NCBI GenBank assembly: GCA_947476255.1
Contig: CANJPY010000013.1
Coordinates: 1 to 64,000 of the forward strand
Origin: Chthoniobacteraceae bacterium
Lineage (GTDB): Bacteria > Verrucomicrobiota > Verrucomicrobiia > Chthoniobacterales > Chthoniobacteraceae
Direction of reading: 5' to 3'
DNA: 64,000 nucleotides
Part shown: one piece after another, positions 8,271 through 17,161 of the stretch
Position numbering within the stretch: position 1 is the first letter of the stretch
Layout of the letters: each line of letters opens with the position of its first letter
The notes under the pieces: generated by a model
What the model was told of the DNA's origin: nothing
The model's input: only the letters and a program-made list of their open reading frames with translations
The model's database searches: none
Translations under genes and position numbers: made by a program

Positions 8271-9631
8271 ACCTGACACCTCTTGAACAGAAAGCCTTGT
8301 ACGCGCTTTTCGGTGCCGCCTTTGATGGAACGATATCCGAGGAGAGCCGACAGGTGCTACAGCGGCACCTTGCTAACGAGGCAGGCACTCGAAAGCTCTG
8401 GTTTGACTATTGTGACGTCGAATGCGGAATGAGGGAATTACGCCAGCAAGTCTCGCCCCTCCCATTCCTCTTGCCTAAGCATGCGTCGCCCTCAAATGAA
8501 TTGACCAGTCGCCCCAAAGTGACAAACGTCACTCAAATGTGGCCAGGTTTGATTTGGGCTGCTGCTGCTGCCGTGATGTTCGGTATTAGTGTGTTTCACG
8601 CGCCCGTACGCCTGCCCTCCGAACCAGTGCTCGCTAGTTTTGGTGAAATGCGCGAGGCGCTTTGGGCTTCGCCAGAAGCTTCTTTCCGGGCAGGAGATTT
8701 TGTGCGTGCTGGCCAGACACTTGAACTTCTTTCGGGGGCGGTGGACCTCAATTTCCGAAGCGGTGCCTCGGTGACACTTCACGCTCCGGCGATTTTTCAG
8801 GCGACCTCGGAAAACGAGGGATTTCTAAAGTTTGGCAATCTAAGCGCTCGTGTGAGCACACAAGGCGCGAAGGGTTTTACAGTGCAGACTCCGACGGCGC
8901 GCATTGTTGACGTGGGCACCGAGTTCAGCGCATCCACCGCTGCAGACGGGCAGAGTCAGGTTGTCGTAAAATCAGGCGAGGTCTTCGTCCACCTTCCATG
9001 GGCGCAAGAGGCCAAACGGGTGCTCGGGGGAGAGAATCTTTCCACGGAAAACAACCTCCAACGGATCACCGTGCGTATGGAAAGTGGTGATGGGACGGAG
9101 GCTTTCCGCCTGCCATCGATTGATCGCCCCTCGGACTTTGAAAGTGCTCACGCACCGAGGGCATCCGCCGCCGCTCGTCTGCTTGGGGGGGAGGCGCATG
9201 TGGATCCAGTGATTACTCAAGGGCAGGAAGGCCGCATTCTGGTGGATTTAGGCAGCCCCATTTCAGTCACAAAAATAAATGCGTACAGTTGGGGCAAAGG
9301 TGGCTTCTTTGATAATGATCGCGGAGCAGTCGCCCAGAATTTCGAGTTGTACGGTTCGAATGCCGCAAATAGCGGCGAGTCTGCGGAGACACTGTCCCAA
9401 AAGGGATGGGAGCTGATTGGACGCGTTGATTCGGACAATTATTTTGGCAAGGCCGCTTCCAATAGTAGAGCTGACCAGCAGGCTTCTTCTTTCACCTCTG
9501 CCTCCGGATGCCTTGGACGATATCGCTATTTACTGTGCGTCCCGATTCGACGCTCCTCGGATCTGGCCGTTGTTAATCTCAAGTCTTGCCTGAGTCTGTT
9601 CGATGTTTACTCAGAGCCGTGGACGTTTTAG
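8267..9631 (+). CDS. FecR domain-containing membrane protein (likely anti-sigma or sensor)
   Basis: The 454-residue protein begins with a cytosolic helical domain (MNLTPLEQKALYALFGAAF to about residue 70). One membrane segment follows (WPGLIWAAAAAVMFGISVF, about residues 92-110). The FecR domain covers about 120-250, with the repeated VDLNFRSGASVTLHAP and VDVGTEFS blocks. The C-terminal third resembles a discoidin (F5/8 type C) fold, ending in a YLL and FDVYSE pattern. The known role of FecR proteins is to control a cognate ECF sigma factor, here the overlapping upstream gene. ATG 8267 is preferred over an upstream TTG at 8234 because it forms the ATGA overlap. Confidence 0.85.
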   Translation: MNLTPLEQKALYALFGAAFDGTISEESRQVLQRHLANEAGTRKLWFDYCDVECGMRELRQQVSPLPFLLPKHASPSNELTSRPKVTNVTQMWPGLIWAAAAAVMFGISVFHAPVRLPSEPVLASFGEMREALWASPEASFRAGDFVRAGQTLELLSGAVDLNFRSGASVTLHAPAIFQATSENEGFLKFGNLSARVSTQGAKGFTVQTPTARIVDVGTEFSASTAADGQSQVVVKSGEVFVHLPWAQEAKRVLGGENLSTENNLQRITVRMESGDGTEAFRLPSIDRPSDFESAHAPRASAAARLLGGEAHVDPVITQGQEGRILVDLGSPISVTKINAYSWGKGGFFDNDRGAVAQNFELYGSNAANSGESAETLSQKGWELIGRVDSDNYFGKAASNSRADQQASSFTSASGCLGRYRYLLCVPIRRSSDLAVVNLKSCLSLFDVYSEPWTF

Positions 9632-9727
9632 GCAAACGAAGGCGCTCCTCAAACCGGCCTGTGTTGCTGGTTCGCGGTGGCTAAAATCCCAGCTTCCCCA
9701 ATTCTGCAGGACCTTTAATCTCCTGCG

Positions 9728-11119
9728 ATGCTTGAATTTGATTTTGCAGTGATTGGCGGGGGAAGTGCCGGGTACGCCGCCGCTGCTCTTGCCTCAAAGC
9801 AGGGCTTTAAGGTGGTCGTCATCGAAGGGGGAGAGCAGGTCGGAGGCCTCTGCATTCTTCGAGGGTGCATGCCTAGCAAAACACTGCTCGCTACGTCCTC
9901 TTGTGCGAGGAGCGTGCGCTCCGCGTCTGCGTTCGGGGTAAACGCAACTTTTGACGGCATCGATGGCACCGCGATGCAGGCCCGAAAGCGTCTCTTGATT
10001 GAAGACTTCGCTGGCTATCGCAAAGGACAGCTGGAGTCTGGCAAATTCGCGTTTTTGAGGGGGCGTGCACGCTTCGTGGATCCGTTCACACTGATCGTCG
10101 CTGGCGAGGGCGCTGAACAGACGCTTCGAGCGCAAACATTTCTAATCAGTACGGGTTCGGTCATTCCACCGCCGCAAATCTCCGGACTTTCCGAGGCCGG
10201 TTATCTGGACAGTGACGCGATGCTGGCATCCGAACGAATCCCCAGTTCCGTGACGGTTCTTGGTGGTGGTGCCATTGCCTTGGAAACCGCCTCGTTCTAC
10301 GCAGGTGTGGGAGCAAAGGTTACTTTGCTGCAGCGTTCAGAACGCATTTTGAAGGATCTTGATCCCGATGTGACAGACGCCCTGACCGCGGCGATGAAGG
10401 CGCAGGGAATTCGCATTGAAACAGGCGTCGCTCTTCAATCTTGCAGGCGCGAATCTGGAGGTAAAACCATCAAGTTTAATCAGGGTGCTGAATCCCATGA
10501 AGTCACCGCTGAGGAGATTGTTTGCGCACTTGGACGCGTGCCCGCGACGCACGGGCTGGGATTGTCCGCGATCGGCATTCAGTTAGATGGGGTGCGTATT
10601 GCAACGAGCCTGACGCAGCAGACATCACTTCCTCATATTTTTGCAGCGGGTGATGTGTGCGGTCCGCTTGAGGTGGTGCATCTCGCAATCCAGCAGGGAG
10701 AGACAGCAGCTCGTAACGCGGTGCGTCTCATGCGCGCGAGTCGCGAAGCTTTTGAGCAAATGGATTATCGCCTCAAACTGTTCGCTGTATTTTCCAGCCC
10801 CGCAGTCGCTGTTGTTGGTTTGACAGAAGTCGAGGCAGTCAGGGCAGGAACGCCCTTCAGTGTAGCCACTTATCCTTTTGGAGATCATGGCAAATCCATG
10901 GTCGAAGGCCATGTTCACGGCTTTGTGAAACTCCTTGTGCATGCAGAAACGAAACAAATCCTTGGGGCTGCGGTTGTCGGACCGCAGGCGGCGGAGATTA
11001 TTCACGAGGTTGTGGTGGCAATGCACTTCAATGCCACTGCCGGTGACCTATCGAAAGTCCCTCACTACCACCCGACCTTGAGCGAAATTTGGACCTACCC
11101 CGCCGAGGATCTTGCGTAA
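9728..11119 (+). CDS. Dihydrolipoamide dehydrogenase-like flavoprotein disulfide reductase
   Basis: This is a class I pyridine nucleotide-disulfide oxidoreductase of 463 residues. It shows the FAD motif IGGGSAGYAAAA (residues 9-20), the redox-active pair C42 and C47 (CILRGCMPSK), an NAD(P)-binding motif LGGGAIALE, the second FAD block IFAAGDVCG, and the C-terminal catalytic H448 and E453 (HYHPTLSEIW). All catalytic residues needed for lipoamide-type reduction are therefore present. The substrate cannot be told: lipoamide dehydrogenase, mercuric reductase-like or another disulfide. No dehydrogenase-complex subunits adjoin it. A pdhA gene starts only at the far end of the window. Confidence 0.88.
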   Translation: MLEFDFAVIGGGSAGYAAAALASKQGFKVVVIEGGEQVGGLCILRGCMPSKTLLATSSCARSVRSASAFGVNATFDGIDGTAMQARKRLLIEDFAGYRKGQLESGKFAFLRGRARFVDPFTLIVAGEGAEQTLRAQTFLISTGSVIPPPQISGLSEAGYLDSDAMLASERIPSSVTVLGGGAIALETASFYAGVGAKVTLLQRSERILKDLDPDVTDALTAAMKAQGIRIETGVALQSCRRESGGKTIKFNQGAESHEVTAEEIVCALGRVPATHGLGLSAIGIQLDGVRIATSLTQQTSLPHIFAAGDVCGPLEVVHLAIQQGETAARNAVRLMRASREAFEQMDYRLKLFAVFSSPAVAVVGLTEVEAVRAGTPFSVATYPFGDHGKSMVEGHVHGFVKLLVHAETKQILGAAVVGPQAAEIIHEVVVAMHFNATAGDLSKVPHYHPTLSEIWTYPAEDLA

Positions 11120-11150
11120 AATCAACGCTTCTTTAGATACCCGTGCTTTT

Positions 11151-12176
11151 ATGAAACGTCGAAACTTCCTTCATAGCTCATGGTTAGCGCTGGGCGCGGC
11201 TTTTTCACAACAAGGGCTCCGTGGAGATGTGGCACCCCTCCTTGGGCAAGGAGATTTCCGGTACCGGGTCGTTCCGGGTTGGGGAGTGCTTGATGCCAAA
11301 ACACCCGTGAAAAACTGCCACGGCATTGTAACGGATGGGCAGGGAAACATCATTCTGCTCACCGACCACGTCTCCAACAATATCCTCATTTACGACAAGA
11401 CGGGACGACTCCTCCACAAATGGGGCACGTCCTTCCCCGGAGCTCATGGGTTGTCTTTGGTGAGAGAGGGCGAGAGGGAGGTGCTCTTTATCACCGACTT
11501 GCAGCGGCATAAAGTATTCAAAACCAGTCTCGAAGGCGCTTTGTTCCAGGAGTGGGAATGGCCCGCTGACTCCGGGAGGTATCAGCGTGAAGACGAGTAT
11601 AAACCCTCCTGGACACTACATCTCAACAACGGCGATTTTTTCGTGCTTGATGGTTATGGGAGGGATTTTATCACCCGTTATGACGCGAATGGTAAGTTTG
11701 TAAAAACCTTCGGTGGCGCCGAAGGTGGCATCGTCCACTGGGGGCCACATGGGGGGATGACGGATGTGCGCGATCCCGTGAAGCCGTCTCTCTTGATTGC
11801 AATGAGCGATCAGCAGCACCTTCTACGACTCTCGCTGGAGGGAGAGACACAAGGAAAGACAGAAATGCCCGGAGGAAATCCGCGTCAAATTCGCTCTCAC
11901 AAAAACCACTTTTTTGTCGCTCACCTGGCGGACAACTGGCCTGCAGATAAGAACTCACGCGGATTTATTTCCGTCTTGGATTCAGAATTAAAAGTGGTTT
12001 CCAATATCGGAGGCGCCGCCCCGGTGTACGGAGTTGATGGAAAGCTTCAACGCATGAGCAGCCTCGGAAAAGTCTTCGTTCATCCGCATGATATTACCGT
12101 GGACGCGGTGGGCAGTATTTACGTGGCGCAGTTTGCCTCGGGAAATACTTATCCCATCAAACTCGAGCGCGTTTAA
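11151..12176 (+). CDS. Secreted NHL-type beta-propeller protein
   Basis: The 341-residue protein starts with MKRRNFLHSSWLALGAAF, a twin-arginine-like or general export signal. It carries NHL/six-bladed propeller repeats with recurrent patterns such as NGDFFVLDGYGRDFITRYD, GKFVKTFGG and HPHDITVDAVGSIYVAQF. This class includes peptidyl-glycine amidating lyase-like and scaffold propellers; no catalytic assignment is possible here. The ATG at 11151 is chosen over a TTG at 11112 that would overlap the preceding flavoprotein gene. It lies 31 bases behind that gene and is probably co-transcribed with it. Confidence 0.8.
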   Translation: MKRRNFLHSSWLALGAAFSQQGLRGDVAPLLGQGDFRYRVVPGWGVLDAKTPVKNCHGIVTDGQGNIILLTDHVSNNILIYDKTGRLLHKWGTSFPGAHGLSLVREGEREVLFITDLQRHKVFKTSLEGALFQEWEWPADSGRYQREDEYKPSWTLHLNNGDFFVLDGYGRDFITRYDANGKFVKTFGGAEGGIVHWGPHGGMTDVRDPVKPSLLIAMSDQQHLLRLSLEGETQGKTEMPGGNPRQIRSHKNHFFVAHLADNWPADKNSRGFISVLDSELKVVSNIGGAAPVYGVDGKLQRMSSLGKVFVHPHDITVDAVGSIYVAQFASGNTYPIKLERV

Positions 12177-12330
12177 AAGCGTTTCCGGATTCAAACCGAT
12201 TATTTTGACGGGCTCGCGGCGTATTGTAAAAACAACGCGACTGGGGACCCGCAGGGTTGCGCCGGGGCTTCCGATTGAAGTTCGCGCCAGTGTTTGTGGT
12301 TTGTGTGAATAAGCCCATGGTGGTAGACAG

Positions 12331-13251
12331 ATGCCGATGTCGCTTTCCGTATCCTTATCTCCGAATGGCCCCCAGTTTTCGCGCATAGCATTTGGTACGT
12401 GGCGGATTCTTGATGATCCCGAAACCAGAAACGCAAGCGGCTTGATTGAGCGTTTACATGCGTGTTTGGCTGCTGGAATCACCACGGTGGATACCGCAGA
12501 AATATACGGTGCCTACCGCGTTGAGGAAGCGCTTGGAAGCGCCTTTGCTCTCGAACCGGGACTGCGTGCAAAACTGCAGGTTGTCAGCAAGTGTGGGATC
12601 TATGTTCCCTGCAATTTTCATCCCGATCGAAAGACTGCTTTTTATAACGCAACCGCTGAGCGAATTGTAAAGAGTGCAGAGAAGTCCTTGCGGTTCCTTG
12701 GTACCGATTATCTTGATCTTTTGCTGGTGCACAGGCCCGACTGGTTGTCATCGATTGATGAAACTGCGGAGGGTTTAAATCGGTTGCTCAAGGCGGGGAA
12801 AATACGCAGCGCAGGCGTTTCGAATTACAGCGTATCGCAGTTTGAGGCGTTGAATTCACGCATGGCCCAACCGTTGGTGACCAACCAGATTGAGTTTAGC
12901 CTGTTGCACATGAACCCGCTTTACGACGGGGTCTTTGACCATGCGCAGCAGCATCGGTATCGTCCCATGGCGTGGAGTCCCCTTGCCAGAGCACGTTTGT
13001 TGGACGCTGCCCATGAACCTAGCCGCCGCATTCATGAGGTTTGTGCCGGACTTTCTTCAAAGTACGGCAATGCAACAATAGACCAACTGGCGTATGCGTG
13101 GCTTCTAAACCACCCCGCACAACCCGTGGCGATTATAGGCACTCACAAGCTCGAGAGAATACGGTACGCCGCACAAGCCGCAGCGATCCAACTTGAGCGG
13201 GAAGACTGGTACGCATTGTGGTCTGCCGCTCAAGGCCGGCAGATCCCCTGA
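12331..13251 (+). CDS. Aldo/keto reductase (YdhF-like)
   Basis: This NADPH-dependent TIM-barrel oxidoreductase has 306 residues. The catalytic tetrad of the family is visible: D54 and Y59 (VDTAEIY), K87 (VVSKCG) and H134 (LLVHRPDW). Later come GVSNYSVSQFEAL and NQIEFSLLH, as in the YdhF group. The substrate is unknown; such enzymes reduce aldehydes or ketones of sugars and other small molecules. The gene is 154 bases behind the propeller gene and convergent with the transporter operon that ends at 13328. Codon use looks like the neighbours. Confidence 0.9.
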   Translation: MPMSLSVSLSPNGPQFSRIAFGTWRILDDPETRNASGLIERLHACLAAGITTVDTAEIYGAYRVEEALGSAFALEPGLRAKLQVVSKCGIYVPCNFHPDRKTAFYNATAERIVKSAEKSLRFLGTDYLDLLLVHRPDWLSSIDETAEGLNRLLKAGKIRSAGVSNYSVSQFEALNSRMAQPLVTNQIEFSLLHMNPLYDGVFDHAQQHRYRPMAWSPLARARLLDAAHEPSRRIHEVCAGLSSKYGNATIDQLAYAWLLNHPAQPVAIIGTHKLERIRYAAQAAAIQLEREDWYALWSAAQGRQIP

Positions 13252-13327
13252 TTTTCTCCGGAGGCTAAATTTCAGGGTTGGCTTTTGAGTTGCACTGACG
13301 GGCTCTTTACCGGCCAGCAAGGCGGTT

Positions 13328-13606
13328 TCAACGCGGCTTCCGGTTGAAATAAAGTTGCCAGAGAAACATGGCGACGATCCAAAGAAAAATGACCACGACG
13401 ATCGGAAGCCTTTGCCTGGGTTTTTCACTCGGTCCCTTTTGTGCAGGGGCCTCGATAATCATAAACTCCGTACCAGCTACAAGAATTGGCTGGCTTAGGC
13501 CTGCTGCGGATGGCGTTCGGGAAGGTTTGGTTTCTTGCGCCAAGGCTTCACAGGATGGAGTGAAAAGAACGCACGCGGCGAAAATGAACGCAAGGCAACG
13601 ATACAT
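13328..13606 (-). CDS. Small exported membrane protein, last gene of the MacAB operon
   Basis: The 92-residue protein has a signal peptide-like start (MYRCLAFIFAACVLFTPSCEA), a short central region (about 30-65) and a C-terminal membrane helix (PIVVVIFLWIVAMFLWQLYF) followed by a basic tail, so most of it should lie outside the cytoplasm. I recognise no family. It begins only three bases after the stop of the MacB-like gene and reads the same way, which suggests it is an accessory part of that export system. Confidence 0.65.
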   Translation of the reverse strand: MYRCLAFIFAACVLFTPSCEALAQETKPSRTPSAAGLSQPILVAGTEFMIIEAPAQKGPSEKPRQRLPIVVVIFLWIVAMFLWQLYFNRKPR

Positions 13607-13609
13607 GGT

Positions 13610-15673
13610 TTATGTCACGTGTCTGAGAGCTTCGATGGGATTCATCATCGCAGCCCGCTTTGCCGGGTAAAGACCGAACACGATTCCGATGCCCACCGAG
13701 ATGCCGAATGCGAGTGGAAGTGACCAGGGGACGATGATGGGAACCATGGTTCTGACCACCTCTGGCAATGCTGCCATGGCGGCGGGAAAACTGTGGTTCA
13801 TGAGTTTCATCGCGACTGCAAAAACTGGCGAACAGGCCAGGCCTCCAATCGCTCCGGTAATGCCGCCGCCAATGGAAAGGACGACCGTTTCAACTAGAAA
13901 TTGTCGCGTGATATCGATGCGGCGCGCTCCGATGGCTCGGCGGATGCCGATTTCCCGAGTCCGCTCCGTCACCGTTGCAAGCATGATATTCATGATCCCG
14001 ATTCCCCCCACTACGAGCGAAATCGCGGCGACAAGACCCATCATCGCGATGAACATGAGGCGGGTGTTGCGCGCTTGTTCCAGCAGTTCAAGCGGTACGG
14101 CAATCGTGTAGTCGTCAGCTTGATGTGAACGCGCAAGAGTGCGACGCACGATCTCAGCGGTCTCAATAACTTGAGAGGAATCTGTCAGTGAAAGAGTCAC
14201 TTGCGTCGCGATGGGGACACCGCTCTCGGTGCGCGAGTATATGTCGGAAAGTCTCGCCCAAAGCGTTGTGATGGGGATGTGGACGTCCCGTGAAAATTCC
14301 TGCTTAGCCCGCGCTCCCGGAATCTCGGAGATGCCGCCCTTTCGTTTAAGCACACCCACAACAGTATAGAAATCATAGCCAATATGAATGGCTCGTCCGA
14401 TGGGATCCTCATACCCCAGAAGCGCTGTCGCCACTTCCGGAGCCAGCACGCAAACCTTGTTTCCCTGAAGTACATCGGTCGCGGTGATAAAATGGCCGCG
14501 CTCCACCTCCATTTTGTAGAGACCTAAATAGTCGGGGGTCGACCCAAGCAGCCGGCCGAAAAATTGGCGGGTGCCGTAGCTGAAGAGTTTCTTGGGTTGC
14601 TCCCTGATGGGAATGGCTTTCTCAACACAAGGCACTGTCTTTGCGATGTTTTCGTAATCGTTCAACGTGATGCCATACGGGCGAAACTTTCCGCTCGTCT
14701 GTTGCGGTGGAGGCGCAACGGTCGTCAGAATGATATTATTGGCACCGAGTTCGGCGATTTGCTGCTGTGCCTTGGCACTGATGCCCTCGCCAATCGCCAG
14801 AAGCCAGATCACGCTTGCCACGCCGATAAAGATCCCAAGGATCGTGAGCAACGAGCGCAGCGGATGCAGCAACAGGTTTTTAACTCCAAGACGGGCGGTG
14901 CGTAAAATGAGGCTGATCGCCCCCGCTGTGCCTGGAGGATGTTCGAGAATGCTCGGCGTTTCTTTGTGATGTGTTGTATCGTCTACAGGGCGCAGCCGCG
15001 TGTCGGATTGAATGATTCCATCTCGAAGGCGAACAATACGGCGTGCGTGCGCGGCAACCTCCTCTTCGTGGGTGACGAGGATGATCGTTTTTCCATCGTT
15101 GTTTAAGTTGTTGAGGAGGTCGAGAATCTCGGCCGAAGTCACCGTATCGAGGTTTCCCGTGGGCTCATCGGCGAGAATATACCGGGGTTGGTTGACTAGT
15201 CCGCGCGCGATGCCCGCGCGTTGCTGCTGGCCGCCGGAAAGTTGCGGAGGCCGGTGGGTGAGGCGGTCGGCAAGGCCCACAAGGCGAGCGAGTTCAAGAC
15301 AACGCTCGCGTCCCTCCTGCGTAATGGGGCCCTGATAGGAGAGGGGAGACTCGATATTCTCCAGAACAGTCAGTTGCGGAATCAGGTTGTAGGACTGGAA
15401 TACGAACCCAATCCTGGAGGCGCGGATGCTCGCCAATTGATCGTCATTGAGTTTCGCAACGTCGTCATTTCCGAGCAAAAATTCGCCGGAAGTGGGTTGG
15501 TCAAGGCACCCGAGCAGGTTCAGAAGAGTGCTTTTCCCCGAGCCAGAGGGCCCCATGACAGCGATGTAATCCCCTTCGGGAACAACGAGATCAATTCCTT
15601 TGAGAACAGACAAGGGTTCCCCTGCAAGGTCATAGTCTTTTCTCAGATGCACCAACCGAATGGCTGGAGTCAT
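13610..15673 (-). CDS. macB: MacB-like ABC transporter, ATPase-permease fusion
   Basis: The 687-residue protein joins an ABC ATPase (residues 1-230) to a MacB/FtsX-type permease. The Walker A motif GPSGSGKST is at 41-49, the signature LSGGQQQR at 146-153, and Walker B with D-loop (ADEPTGNLD) at 169-177. One membrane helix lies near 290 (LLTILGIFIGVASVIWLL), then a periplasmic MacB_PCD domain, then three C-terminal helices. MacB proteins drive substrates or peptides across the outer membrane with MacA and TolC, both encoded just upstream. The ATG at 15673 is preferred to a GTG at 15697, which lies directly behind the macA stop. The substrate is unknown. Confidence 0.92.
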   Translation of the reverse strand: MTPAIRLVHLRKDYDLAGEPLSVLKGIDLVVPEGDYIAVMGPSGSGKSTLLNLLGCLDQPTSGEFLLGNDDVAKLNDDQLASIRASRIGFVFQSYNLIPQLTVLENIESPLSYQGPITQEGRERCLELARLVGLADRLTHRPPQLSGGQQQRAGIARGLVNQPRYILADEPTGNLDTVTSAEILDLLNNLNNDGKTIILVTHEEEVAAHARRIVRLRDGIIQSDTRLRPVDDTTHHKETPSILEHPPGTAGAISLILRTARLGVKNLLLHPLRSLLTILGIFIGVASVIWLLAIGEGISAKAQQQIAELGANNIILTTVAPPPQQTSGKFRPYGITLNDYENIAKTVPCVEKAIPIREQPKKLFSYGTRQFFGRLLGSTPDYLGLYKMEVERGHFITATDVLQGNKVCVLAPEVATALLGYEDPIGRAIHIGYDFYTVVGVLKRKGGISEIPGARAKQEFSRDVHIPITTLWARLSDIYSRTESGVPIATQVTLSLTDSSQVIETAEIVRRTLARSHQADDYTIAVPLELLEQARNTRLMFIAMMGLVAAISLVVGGIGIMNIMLATVTERTREIGIRRAIGARRIDITRQFLVETVVLSIGGGITGAIGGLACSPVFAVAMKLMNHSFPAAMAALPEVVRTMVPIIVPWSLPLAFGISVGIGIVFGLYPAKRAAMMNPIEALRHVT

Positions 15674-15700
15674 GGACGTCTCTTTTTGGGAAGGCACCGC

Positions 15701-17161
15701 TTAAGGCGTTCTCGAGTTTTCAGCCACCTTCACCGGCTTGCCAGGCGCCGAGCGTGAGGGGTCCTCCTTTGCCGCGACATCCGGAAGCAAGACCTTGTTT
15801 TCATAACTTTGAGGTGCCAAAACCACCTGCTCTCCGTCTTCAAGGCCCTCGGAGATAACAACGTACTGCTCGTTCGCAGAACCAACACGCACCTCTTTGG
15901 CGACGAGTTCGCCTCCGGAATCAACGATGCAGAAAAACCGTTTGCCGCGCTCCAGTACCGCCTGCACGGGCACTTGAAGCACATTTTCTTTCCGCTCCAC
16001 TTCAATGGCAACCTGTGCAGTCATGCCAGAGCGGACTCCTTGCGGAGGTTCGTCGATGGTCACTTCGGCACCGTATTCTTTGACCGAACTGTAGGGCGTT
16101 ATTGCTGGCAGCGGGTACTCGCTCACGGAACGCACAGCCCCCGTCAGGACGGTATTTGGGAAGGCATCGAGCCGGATTTTGCTTTGCATTCCAACGCGCA
16201 CTTTGTCGATGCGTGATTCGTTGATGCGGGCTGTGACCTGCATCCGCTTGGGGTCCGGAAGCCGTATGATGACCTGACGTTCGCGCACCGGTTTTCCTTC
16301 GGCAATGAGTGGGTCGCCTGTGGGTAGATTGGCGTAAACAACCTGTCCGGAGGTGGGGGCGTTGATCAAACACTTCGCGAGTTGATCCTCGAGACTCTTG
16401 AGTCGGTCCTCGTCAAGTTTGTGACTGTTCTCGCGTGCACGCAGGCGCGCTTCTGCTGTCTCCACATTGGCTTTGAGTCGATTGGTGGTTTTGGTTTTTG
16501 TATACCGGTGAAGTACCGCCAATTTTGTGGAGGCATTGTCCAGTTCCTTCCGGGCTTTTTCCACCGCAAACCGATCCGCTTCAAGCTGTACGTCAGTCAC
16601 ATAGCCGCGCTCCGCCAGTTTTAAGCTGTAGCGCAGGTATTCCTCGGCGCGGCGCATGTTTTCTTGAGAGACAAATCTGTCGCCCTCCAAAACGCCGAGG
16701 TCTTGAAGAAATGTGCCTCTCTCGTACTCCTCCAACGCCAATTTTGCGGCTTCAAAATCCGTGCGTGCCTCAACCTCGAGCGCCCGGCTTGAGTTGCAAG
16801 CGATCTGCTGTTGAACGACATCCGCCTGAATACCCGAATCGTCCAGCTTTACCAGAAAGTCCCCTCCCTTGACGTAGGTGCCTTCGGGGACAATCTGGAT
16901 GATCGGCGTTCCTGTTAATACCTTCGATTGCACCTGGCATCGAATTTCGACGTTGCTGGAGCTCCCAACTTCCCCCCGTTCAAGAACCTCTTGCAAAAAC
17001 TGAGAGCTTGCCGCCGCAATGGTGAGAGGACCTGACGGGAGCGTCGATTTATTTGAAACGGATGCTTTCTTTGGACGCAGGCTGTAAGCGCCAGCGCACA
17101 CTGCAATCAATGCGAGGGCTCCGATCCATTTTTGGAAGCGAGGTTTGGACGCGGACATCAT
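15701..17161 (-). CDS. macA: Periplasmic adaptor (membrane fusion) protein, MacA-like
   Basis: The 486-residue membrane fusion protein links the MacB-like transporter to the TolC-like channel. The N-terminal anchor is at about residues 9-28 (WIGALALIAVCAGAYSL). A lipoyl/barrel-sandwich half lies before a long coiled-coil hairpin (about 110-270, rich in A, E, K and L), and its second half follows (APTSGQVVYANLPTG). Beta-barrel and membrane-proximal domains come last (TARINESRIDKVRVGMQ and later VLQVPVQAVLERG). The start ATG overlaps the stop of the upstream TolC gene as ATGA (17158-17161), so the two are translationally coupled. The macB gene follows closely. Confidence 0.9.
   Translation of the reverse strand: MMSASKPRFQKWIGALALIAVCAGAYSLRPKKASVSNKSTLPSGPLTIAAASSQFLQEVLERGEVGSSSNVEIRCQVQSKVLTGTPIIQIVPEGTYVKGGDFLVKLDDSGIQADVVQQQIACNSSRALEVEARTDFEAAKLALEEYERGTFLQDLGVLEGDRFVSQENMRRAEEYLRYSLKLAERGYVTDVQLEADRFAVEKARKELDNASTKLAVLHRYTKTKTTNRLKANVETAEARLRARENSHKLDEDRLKSLEDQLAKCLINAPTSGQVVYANLPTGDPLIAEGKPVRERQVIIRLPDPKRMQVTARINESRIDKVRVGMQSKIRLDAFPNTVLTGAVRSVSEYPLPAITPYSSVKEYGAEVTIDEPPQGVRSGMTAQVAIEVERKENVLQVPVQAVLERGKRFFCIVDSGGELVAKEVRVGSANEQYVVISEGLEDGEQVVLAPQSYENKVLLPDVAAKEDPSRSAPGKPVKVAENSRTP

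Noticed and set aside
9530-9570. Stretch in the FecR gene resembling a sequencing-adapter translation (RRSSDL)
   Set aside because: The DNA differs from the adapter core by two bases and the frame continues sensibly to the family's FDVY end, so coincidence is more likely than contamination.
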